Shown here: positions 1 to 5,326 of the stretch, in pieces
Position numbering within the stretch: the stretch's first letter is position 1
How the letters are laid out: the number at the start of each line of letters is the position of its first letter
Origin: 79-D21 sp022839995
GTDB lineage: Bacteria; Synergistota; Synergistia; Synergistales; 79-D21
Assembly (NCBI GenBank): GCA_022839995.1
Contig: JALHIN010000046.1
Span: forward strand, 1 to 8,738
Direction of reading: 5' to 3'
DNA: 8,738 bases
Notes under the pieces: model-generated
Seen by the model: only the letters and a program-made list of their open reading frames with translations
Database searches by the model: none
Told to the model about the DNA's origin: nothing
Made by a program: the position numbers and the translations under genes

Positions 1-99
1 CTCGCCCTCGTACCCCTCCATCGCCTTCCCGTCGAAGAAAAACTTCACCTTCTTCCCATGCTGGAATTCCAGGATGGGATGTTCCTTGATCAGGTCCAT
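1..99 (-). CDS. Partial N-terminus of a 2Fe-2S-binding (sarcosine oxidase alpha / HcnA-like) oxidoreductase subunit
   Basis: Only the first 33 codons are present; the gene continues past the left edge. The peptide starts MDLIKEHPILEF and has GKKVKFFFDGK followed by MEGYEGE. This resembles the first beta-strands of the 2Fe-2S ferredoxin-like domain found at the start of sarcosine oxidase alpha, HcnA and related proline or opine dehydrogenase subunits, where the strand-turn-strand is followed by a Gly-Tyr-Glu-Gly-Glu stretch. The iron-sulfur cysteines would lie outside the window. The ATG is preceded by an AGGGGTG-like ribosome site. The FCD-type regulator lies directly upstream on the same strand, and a promoter with a palindrome sits between them, so this gene or its operon is the likely regulated target. 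The family call rests on a short peptide remembered from homologues, so the exact substrate is open. Confidence 0.6.
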   Translation of the reverse strand, partial: MDLIKEHPILEFQHGKKVKFFFDGKAMEGYEGE

Positions 100-129
100 C
101 GGTTCAACACCCCTTTTTGAAAAAGCCGT

Positions 130-151
130 CGCCACTAATAAATTAGTGGCG
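130..151. promoter_or_regulatory. Perfect 10-bp palindrome, probable repressor operator
   Basis: Arms CGCCACTAAT and ATTAGTGGCG are exact reverse complements separated by only AA. A two-base gap is too tight for a normal RNA hairpin loop and typical of a dimeric repressor site. The palindrome covers roughly +1 to +21 of the predicted promoter, so a bound protein would block transcription. The adjacent FCD regulator is the natural candidate. An RNA hairpin (terminator or leader structure) remains possible, because the transcript has a run of five T eight bases beyond the stem. Confidence 0.5.
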
Positions 152-156
152 GTCTG

Positions 157-184
157 ATGGTAGCACAATGGGCTTTCCTGTCAA
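157..184 (-). promoter_or_regulatory. Sigma-70-type promoter for the 2Fe-2S oxidoreductase gene
   Basis: On the minus strand a perfect -35 TTGACA (184 to 179) is followed after 16 bases by TACCAT (162 to 157), four of six matches to the -10 consensus. The start of transcription would fall near 150, about 50 bases upstream of the ATG at 99. A second, weaker option (TTGTGC at 168 to 163, 17 bases, TAATTT at 145 to 140) overlaps the palindrome. The first is preferred because of the perfect -35 hexamer. Confidence 0.55.
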
Positions 185-215
185 TGCTCCTACGGAAGAT
201 CAGGCAAAAAGCCAA

Positions 216-965
216 CTAGTCCCGGCTCGGGGCAGGCTGGTCCGAGCCCCTGTTCAGGAAGGCAAGGACGCGGTCCATGTGCGCCGCCATCGCTTTTTCC
301 GCCGCAACGGCATCCCTGGCCGAAACGGCCCTGTAAATCCGAAGATGGTCTTCGACCAGGATTTCCCCGATTTTTTCACGGACTTTCGAAAGGAACTGGT
401 CGACGCTTTCCCCGTCGGAAGCCGTGGTAAGCTGCTCGGAAAAATCGAACAGGGTGTTCAGGAGGGGGTTGTGTGCCGCGTCCAGGAGTGCGGCATGAAA
501 TTCCCGGTCCAGCAGGTTCCGTTGCCTTGCTCCAGAGGGGTTTTTCTGCTCCTGAACGTTCCTGCCCAGCCGCCGGAGATCCCGTTCCTCCGCCCTGAAT
601 GCCGCAAGCCTGGCTGCCTCCGTTTCGATTGCCCTTCGGGCCTCGAGAATATCGACCAGCCGCTGCCGTTCGCTTCCTGTCAGGTAATCGAAGATGCGGT
701 CCGCGAGGCACGCCTTTCTCTGGCGGTTGCGGTACCCCTCCAGGAACGCCATGCCTTTCGGGGTCAGCCGATGCCCCCTGTATCCCTCGCGAACCACCAA
801 GCCGCGGTCCTGCAGGTCACGCAGGATGATTCCTACCGTGGCAGGACTCAGGCTGACCTGCGGAGAGATCTCCCTCTGGATGGAACCCGCTCCGATCGGA
901 GAGGGCGAGTCCTCGATGCTTTTCAAAACCAGGTAGAGGATTTCTTCGTTTTCCGTCACGCGCAC
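216..965 (-). CDS. Winged-helix / FCD-domain transcriptional regulator
   Basis: A 249-residue predicted cytoplasmic DNA-binding regulator. Residues about 5-75 form a winged helix with LSPATVGIILRDLQDRGLV as the likely recognition region and GHRLTPKG as the wing. It lacks the LPSER start of ordinary GntR domains and looks more like the winged helix of NrpR/RNase R type. Residues about 100-236 form an FCD ligand-sensing helical bundle, with the metal-binding set Asp153, His157, His207 and His229 visible (DREFH, EDHLRIY, AAHMDR). FCD regulators usually sense carboxylic or amino acids. The GTG at 965 is chosen because GGGGGGAG at 973-980 sits seven bases before it; a longer frame from a GTG at 1022 has a poor ribosome site. 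It points toward the 2Fe-2S oxidoreductase, which it probably controls. The ligand is unknown. Confidence 0.85.
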   Translation of the reverse strand: MRVTENEEILYLVLKSIEDSPSPIGAGSIQREISPQVSLSPATVGIILRDLQDRGLVVREGYRGHRLTPKGMAFLEGYRNRQRKACLADRIFDYLTGSERQRLVDILEARRAIETEAARLAAFRAEERDLRRLGRNVQEQKNPSGARQRNLLDREFHAALLDAAHNPLLNTLFDFSEQLTTASDGESVDQFLSKVREKIGEILVEDHLRIYRAVSARDAVAAEKAMAAHMDRVLAFLNRGSDQPAPSRD

Positions 966-1239
966 GTCCGTTCTCCCCCCGCCTGAACAGGATTTCCCAT
1001 CGGAACCAACAGGCACTGCCACTTTCGGGCTAGCCGCCCCTCTTTTTCGACGATCGGCCTCTCCCCTGAAGAGCGCCGCACCGCCTTCTTCCGCTTAACG
1101 GTTGGAATGGCCCTCTGAAACTCGAACACAGAACAGCTTACATCCTCCCCCGCGATTTGAAAAAGAAGGAAGGCTCGCCTCTTTCCCCCTGTACGGGACT
1201 TTCCGGTTCATTTAAGCTTCTCACCAGGAGGTGGACGAT
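966..1239. other. Divergent intergenic region, no clear element
   Basis: This 274-base gap separates the FCD regulator from the unknown gene/crotonase pair and should hold promoters in both directions. I found no hexamer pair good enough to report. It contains a small palindrome GGCTAGCC (1029-1036) just upstream of the regulator and the strong ribosome site of the next gene at 1226-1233. No tRNA or credible small ORF was seen. Confidence 0.4.
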
Positions 1240-1683
1240 TTGGGATCCGGTCTCTACCGTGCGTTTTCCGTGATCGAAGGGTTCCGAAACCTTCCCGTGG
1301 CCCGCGTCTGGTGGGTACCCCTACGGGCGGAACGATTGCGCTACGGCCCTATCGAGCAACTGGTCGCAGACTGCGAAACCCTCTCGCCGGAGGAACTGAG
1401 TATCGCCCGAGGGTACGTGGACGAGTTTTTTACGCCGACAGAGGCGCACTTGCTGGTCCATGCCCTGCAGGCAGGATTCGGGTATTCGGTCGAACTCCTG
1501 GAAACTCCCGTGCCGATCCCCTGCCGTGACAGCTCCGGGGAATTGCTTTTGCCGCTTCGCACCCTTCCCGAATCCACCTGGAAGGGTCAGGAGATCCTCG
1601 CGCACCGCGGGAAGCTTGCGCTTCCCTTCGATGTCCTCGCCTTCTGGCAGGGAAATCCACTTGAAGGAGGCTCAAAGCCATGA
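1240..1683 (+). CDS. Unrecognised 147-residue protein coupled to a crotonase
   Basis: I do not recognise the family. The start is set by the ribosome site: AGGAGGTG (1226-1233) lies six bases before a TTG at 1240. The upstream in-frame GTG at 1231 is inside that ribosome site and therefore unlikely. The product is soluble-looking, without signal peptide or membrane segment. It contains an aromatic RVWWVPLR stretch near residues 26-33, an acidic helical segment with EEL and YVDEFF around residues 52-64, and a proline-rich, leucine-rich second half (VPIPC, LLLPLRTLP, FDVLAFW). The WW-P, FFTPTEAHLLV and GFGYSVELLE blocks have the look of a conserved fold rather than random reading. Its stop overlaps the crotonase ATG by four bases, so the two are translated together and probably act in one acyl-CoA or amino-acid pathway. 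Confidence 0.75.
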   Translation: MGSGLYRAFSVIEGFRNLPVARVWWVPLRAERLRYGPIEQLVADCETLSPEELSIARGYVDEFFTPTEAHLLVHALQAGFGYSVELLETPVPIPCRDSSGELLLPLRTLPESTWKGQEILAHRGKLALPFDVLAFWQGNPLEGGSKP

Positions 1684-2462
1684 ACCACCCCACCTCGTCC
1701 GTACTTGCCAGGCTGGAAAAGGGAATCGGGCGGATCACGCTCAACCGCCCGGAAGCGATGAACACCTTCAACAGGGACCTGGCGTCGCGCCTTTCCGATG
1801 AACTGGAAAAAATGCAGGAGAATCCCGAGGTCCGGGTCGTCGTCCTGGATGCCGCCGGAAAACATTTTTCGGCGGGTATCGACCTGAAAGAGGTGATGGC
1901 ATGCCAGCGGCATGAAATCCGGGACTTTATCCGGCTAATGGATCGCCACAACCACCGAATAGCTGCCATGTCGAAACCCGTCATCGCATCGATCCGCGGA
2001 TATGCCCTTGCAAACGGTGCGGGCCTTGCCCTGGCCTGTGATTTCATCATCGCCTCCGAGAGTGCCGTTCTGGGAACAACGGCCGTCAACGTGGGCCTGA
2101 TCTGCCTCGAACCCGGACTCCAGCTGGCCCGCTGGATTGGCCAAAAACAGGCCCTGCAGTATGTCCTCTCCGGCGACTTTATCCCCGCGACGGAAGCCCA
2201 CAGGCTTGGCATCATCCGTAAGGTTACGTCGGAAGGCGAACTGGAAAGAGAGACCTGCGAACTTGCGGAAAAACTGGCCGAAAAATCCCCGCTTGCCCTT
2301 GCAACGGGCAAACGGGGATTTCAAAGAATGGACGGGCTTTCACTCGAAAAAGCAGTAGAGGTCGGCGGAGACCTTTTCGCCGCTCTCGCCTCCTCCGAAG
2401 ACGCACGGGAAGGGGTCGAGGCCTTCCTCGAAAAGCGCAAGCCGACCTGGAAAGGACGCTAG
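1680..2462 (+). CDS. Enoyl-CoA hydratase/isomerase family protein, ECHDC3-like
   Basis: A 260-residue crotonase-fold protein of full family length. The first oxyanion-hole segment is KHFSAGIDLKE (61-71), with Ala65-Gly66; the second is ALANGAGLALACD (109-121). The two glutamates that act in classical enoyl-CoA hydratase align here with Gly115 and Ala135, so ordinary hydration is doubtful. The segments TAVNVGLICLEPG (134-146) and the tail EAFLEKRKPTW (247-257) match what I recall of the ECHDC3 branch, whose reaction is poorly defined. The acyl-CoA pocket should still bind a thioester; isomerase, thioesterase-like or non-catalytic roles are all possible. The ATG overlaps the stop of the preceding gene, with AAGGAGG at 1663-1669. 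The family is certain; the reaction is not. Confidence 0.92.
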   Translation: MNHPTSSVLARLEKGIGRITLNRPEAMNTFNRDLASRLSDELEKMQENPEVRVVVLDAAGKHFSAGIDLKEVMACQRHEIRDFIRLMDRHNHRIAAMSKPVIASIRGYALANGAGLALACDFIIASESAVLGTTAVNVGLICLEPGLQLARWIGQKQALQYVLSGDFIPATEAHRLGIIRKVTSEGELERETCELAEKLAEKSPLALATGKRGFQRMDGLSLEKAVEVGGDLFAALASSEDAREGVEAFLEKRKPTWKGR

Positions 2463-2917
2463 TCTTCCGTTCTCTCGTTCCGGGGCCGATGGACGTAGAC
2501 ACTGCAGGGAGCGTGCGCCACGACCTTTGCCGCGACGCTTCCGAGGAAAAACCGCTGGAGGTTGCTGAGCCCCCTGTGGCCGATCATGATGATGTCAGCG
2601 TCTTCCTCTTCAGCGAAACGGACGATCTGTTCATACGGACTTCCGCTCCGCAGGGTCACGCTCATGTCCGGGATTCCCCTGCCCGAAGCCTCGATCCTGG
2701 CCTTGATGAACGCATGGAATTCCTGCCGGACATCTTCCGGCGACGGCGGAACACTGACGACGTGCCCCCGGTAAAAGATCTCCCTTTGCTCCGAAGGTTC
2801 GACGACGTGGAGGAAAAGCATCTTCGCATCTTTTTCCCGGTTGGCATAATGAATCGCGTAGTCGACGACTCCCTTGCTGACCTCGCTCCCATCGATTGCG
2901 ACAACAACTTTTTTCAT
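2459..2917 (-). CDS. Universal stress protein, UspA family
   Basis: A 152-residue single-domain Usp, the usual length. It opens with KKVVVAIDGSEVSKGVVDYA (2-21), the first strand and nucleotide-binding loop. It carries the ATP-binding signature G-x2-G-x9-G-S at Gly113, Gly116, Gly126 and Ser127 (GHRGLSNL...GS), followed by the closing strand with APCSVYV. It therefore probably belongs to the ATP-binding UspFG/MJ0577-like class rather than the non-binding E. coli UspA class. These proteins act in the cytosol during starvation or oxidative and energy stress. The ATG at 2917 is preferred over a GTG at 2938 because GGAGGTG (2926-2932) lies eight bases upstream of it. Its stop shares the bases CTAG with the convergent crotonase stop. 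Confidence 0.93.
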   Translation of the reverse strand: MKKVVVAIDGSEVSKGVVDYAIHYANREKDAKMLFLHVVEPSEQREIFYRGHVVSVPPSPEDVRQEFHAFIKARIEASGRGIPDMSVTLRSGSPYEQIVRFAEEEDADIIMIGHRGLSNLQRFFLGSVAAKVVAHAPCSVYVHRPRNERTED

Positions 2918-2976
2918 GTCATTGCCACCTCCAGGCACACAATGGCGAAGGAAGTGATACCGCTTCGCATAGGTAA

Positions 2977-2982
2977 ATTATA
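2977..2982 (-). promoter_or_regulatory. Candidate -10 TATAAT of the universal stress gene
   Basis: A perfect TATAAT reads on the minus strand 60 bases before the Usp ATG. The -35 region (TGTCGA at 3005 to 3000, 17-base spacer) is poor, so an activator or another sigma factor may be needed. Transcription would start near 2970, immediately ahead of a potential leader hairpin with arms GCGAAG (2945-2950) and CTTCGC (2963-2968). Confidence 0.35.
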
Positions 2983-3020
2983 CTCCTCCACCTACGGATT
3001 CGACAGGGGAGGAGGCGGAC

Positions 3021-3401
3021 TCATCCCTTCCTCGCGATCATTTCGATCTCGACCCGTGCCCCAAGGGGCAGGGACGCCACGCCGATCGTGCTTCTCGCCG
3101 GGTACGGCGGCTCGAACTGTTCCCGGTAGACTGCGTTCATCCTCGCAAAATCGTTCATATCCGTGAGGAACACGTTGACCTTGACCACGTTTTCCTGTGA
3201 AAGTCCGGCCGACTGAAGCACTGCGAAAAGGTTTCTGAAACACTGCCTTGCCTGGGCTTCGATGTCATCCTCGACCAGCTGCCCCGTCGCGGGATCGATC
3301 GGCGTCTGGCCTGACAAGTAGAGAACGTCCCCGGATTCGACCGCATGGGAATAGGGACCGACTGCAACCGCCCCTTCCGGGCAAAAGGCTTTCCTTTTCA
3401 C
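3021..3401 (-). CDS. ridA: RidA (YjgF/YER057c/UK114) enamine/imine deaminase
   Basis: A 126-residue protein of the standard RidA length. It hydrolyses 2-aminoacrylate and related enamine/imine intermediates released by PLP-dependent lyases to 2-oxo acids and ammonia, protecting other PLP enzymes. Visible family marks are GPYSHAV (15-21), LYLSGQTPIDPATG (27-40), the conserved NVVKVNVFLTDM block (71-82), and the C-terminal PARSTIGVASLPLGARVEIE (101-120). Arg103 is the substrate-carboxylate arginine and Glu120 the conserved glutamate. The GTG start at 3401 is chosen because AGGAGG at 3411-3416 lies nine bases upstream. The reading frame stays open further upstream, but that extension is not RidA-like. 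It lies just upstream of the stress gene on the same strand and close to two PLP enzymes on the other strand, a sensible functional setting. Confidence 0.93.
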   Translation of the reverse strand: MKRKAFCPEGAVAVGPYSHAVESGDVLYLSGQTPIDPATGQLVEDDIEAQARQCFRNLFAVLQSAGLSQENVVKVNVFLTDMNDFARMNAVYREQFEPPYPARSTIGVASLPLGARVEIEMIARKG

Positions 3402-3482
3402 TTCCGCCACCCTCCTCCCTTGAATTTCTTCCCATGATAAACTTGAAACGGATTGAAAGAAAAGAGAGAAGGAGAGAAGACC

Positions 3483-4229
3483 ATGCCAGAACACGAAAGA
3501 CCGAAGGGCACGTGGATCCACAGGGCAGCCATCCGTTTTTTCACCGTTTTCCTCGCGGTTCTTTTCTTCTGGCTGACCGGTTTTTTTCTCCAGGACATCC
3601 GGACGGCCAGGGCCCCCGATTACGAGACCTTCGAACGGTCATACATCGACGCCGCCCTGCTGCAAAAGAAAACCCTTCTTGACGAACAAATTGCCGAGAT
3701 TTCAAGACAATCCGAAAACCTCGCGGAAAAACAGAGAATCCTTGGCGACAGCTCCAGGAGTCTCCAGCAAACCCTGACCCAGATCATCGAACTTCAAAAA
3801 CAGGGGCTGCAGAAAAATGCCGTCTTCAACGACAGGCAACAGGCCGCTTTCTCGGACAGCCTGAACCTCTTCCTGGAAAACCAGAGGCAATACCAGGCCC
3901 TTAGCCGGTCGCTCGCAGAACTCACCGGCCAGAAACAGCAGCTGGCGGCGGAGAGAGAACGGATCGTCCTGGAGATCGAGAAACAGCGAAAGCCCGCCAG
4001 GGAAGAATTCGAACGACTGTTGGCCAGGCATCGCTACAGGCTGGCCCTGATCCAGCTGATGGTCCTGCTGCCGGTCCTCCTGGCCGCTACCTGGCTGATC
4101 GCCAGGAAGAGGGGAAGCCTGGACTTCCTCGGCGAAAAACCGGATTCGATCGAGGTTCGCCACTCCTTGCTTCCCTATTGCACCCACTGCGGCAGCAAAA
4201 GGGGGATGGAACCCGACCAAGTTCACTGA
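3483..4229 (+). CDS. Two-TM coiled-coil membrane protein with a lone C-terminal CxxC
   Basis: A 248-residue protein of unknown function. A short basic N-terminus is followed by a hydrophobic segment at about 17-36 (RFFTVFLAVLFFWLTGFFL). Then comes a long charged, Gln-rich region (about 58-185) with heptad-like leucine spacing that should form a coiled coil. A second membrane helix lies at about 187-206 (LALIQLMVLLPVLLAATWL). The C-terminal tail has a single CTHCG (233-237), which is half of a zinc ribbon. Both termini are probably cytoplasmic with the coiled coil outside, or the reverse. The ATG at 3483 is chosen for AAGGAG at 3469-3474; a TTG at 3453 is less likely. From memory, similar proteins in other bacteria are longer, with extra membrane helices and a complete zinc ribbon, so this copy may be internally shortened. 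It lies divergent from ridA, 81 bases apart. Confidence 0.8.
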   Translation: MPEHERPKGTWIHRAAIRFFTVFLAVLFFWLTGFFLQDIRTARAPDYETFERSYIDAALLQKKTLLDEQIAEISRQSENLAEKQRILGDSSRSLQQTLTQIIELQKQGLQKNAVFNDRQQAAFSDSLNLFLENQRQYQALSRSLAELTGQKQQLAAERERIVLEIEKQRKPAREEFERLLARHRYRLALIQLMVLLPVLLAATWLIARKRGSLDFLGEKPDSIEVRHSLLPYCTHCGSKRGMEPDQVH

Positions 4230-4296
4230 AGGGTTCTTTTTCCCCCCGGGGTTAAAATGAAAAACAACGCAACCTATCCGGAAAGGAAGGGGTCCC

Positions 4297-5325
4297 ATGA
4301 TCAGCTTCAAGAACGACTATAGCGAGGGAGCACACCCGAGAATCCTGAAAACCCTTGTCGAGACCAACCTTGAACAGGCGGAGGGATACGGGCAGGACCG
4401 CTTCTGCCTGGAGGCAGCGGAGCTAATCCGGCATCGGGTTGGCCGGGAAGACGCAGACATTCACTTTGTCTCCGGTGGAACCCAGACCAACCTCATCGCG
4501 ATTTCCTCTTTCCTGAGGCCCCACGAAGCAGCAATCTCGGCAAGGACCGGGCATGTCTTCGTACACGAAGCCGGGGCCATCGAGGCAACCGGGCACAAGG
4601 TCCTTTCCGTTGAATCCCCCGACGGGAAACTTGACCCGGACAGGATCAAGCCAATCCTGGACTTTCACACCGACGAGCACATGGTGAAACCCAGGCTGGT
4701 CTACATCTCAAACCCCACTGAAGTCGGCACGGTTTACAGCAGGAAGGACCTCGGGGCTCTCCGCTCCTTCTGCGACAGGCACGATCTCCTCCTTTACGCG
4801 GACGGAGCCCGTCTGGGTTCCGCCCTCTGCGTCCCGGAAGCGGACCTCGACCTGTCGGGGATGGCGCAACTCACCGATGCCTTCTACATCGGCGGGACCA
4901 AGTGCGGTGCTTTGGTAGGAGAAGCGTTGGTCCTTTGCCAACCCTCGCTCCGTCAAGATTTCCGGTTCCACCTGAAGCAGAGGGGAGCTCTTCTTTCCAA
5001 GGGGCGACTCCTGGGAATCCAGTTCCTCGAACTTTTCAGGGACGACCTGTATTTCGAGCTGGCAAGGCACGCCAACCGGATGGCAGATCGACTGAGGAGC
5101 GCCCTGGCGGGTTTCGGGTTCGAATTCCTTGCGGATTCCCCCACAAACCAGATCTTCCCCATCCTTCCCGATCCATTGATCGACGAACTTAAAAAGGGAT
5201 TTGACTTCTACGTCTGGTCCAAGGTTGACGAAAGGCTCTCTTCCATCCGGCTCGTCACATCCTGGGCGACCCGGGAAGAGGCCGTATCGGCCTTTATCGA
5301 AACCCTTGGAAAATGGAGGGATTGA
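4297..5325 (+). CDS. Low-specificity L-threonine aldolase family (beta-eliminating lyase)
   Basis: A 342-residue PLP enzyme of fold type I that should cleave L-threonine/allo-threonine, and perhaps other beta-hydroxy amino acids, to glycine plus an aldehyde. The phosphate-binding loop is SGGTQTN (59-65). VHEAGAIEATGH (89-100) carries the ring-stacking His90. YADGARLG (167-174) has Asp169 for the pyridine nitrogen and Arg172. YIGGTKCGAL (197-206) carries the Schiff-base lysine Lys202, and SIRLVTSWAT (316-325) a carboxylate-binding arginine. All catalytic residues are therefore present. The ATG follows an AAGGAAGGGG ribosome site at 4283-4292. A TAAAAT -10-like hexamer at 4253-4258 lacks a good -35. 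The next PLP gene begins one base after this stop, so the two form an operon. Aromatic-amino-acid beta-lyases share the fold, but the sequence is of the aldolase type. Confidence 0.9.
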   Translation: MISFKNDYSEGAHPRILKTLVETNLEQAEGYGQDRFCLEAAELIRHRVGREDADIHFVSGGTQTNLIAISSFLRPHEAAISARTGHVFVHEAGAIEATGHKVLSVESPDGKLDPDRIKPILDFHTDEHMVKPRLVYISNPTEVGTVYSRKDLGALRSFCDRHDLLLYADGARLGSALCVPEADLDLSGMAQLTDAFYIGGTKCGALVGEALVLCQPSLRQDFRFHLKQRGALLSKGRLLGIQFLELFRDDLYFELARHANRMADRLRSALAGFGFEFLADSPTNQIFPILPDPLIDELKKGFDFYVWSKVDERLSSIRLVTSWATREEAVSAFIETLGKWRD

Positions 5326-5326
5326 A

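Noticed and set aside
168..986. 272-codon open frame on the plus strand opposite the regulator
   Set aside because: It is the antisense shadow of the FCD regulator, has no ribosome site and encodes an Arg/Pro-rich sequence with no recognisable domain.
1110..1145. GTTCGAGTTTC on the minus strand, resembling a tRNA T-loop
   Set aside because: The flanking stem does not pair, and no acceptor, D or anticodon arm can be built around it.
1430..2311. 293-codon open frame on the minus strand opposite the unknown gene and crotonase
   Set aside because: Serine/arginine-rich shadow translation; the plus strand has the conserved crotonase motifs and good ribosome sites.
2983..3014. Inverted repeat CTCCTCC/GGAGGAG between ridA and usp as a ridA terminator
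   Set aside because: The loop is 18 bases and there is no T-run after it. The sequence is purine/pyrimidine-skewed, so such pairing is easy by chance.
4257..4322. 21-codon mini-ORF (MKNNATYPERKG...) overlapping the threonine aldolase start, possible leader peptide
   Set aside because: It has no convincing ribosome site, and its ATG overlaps the best -10 hexamer, so it may not even be transcribed. The peptide has no regulatory run of one amino acid.
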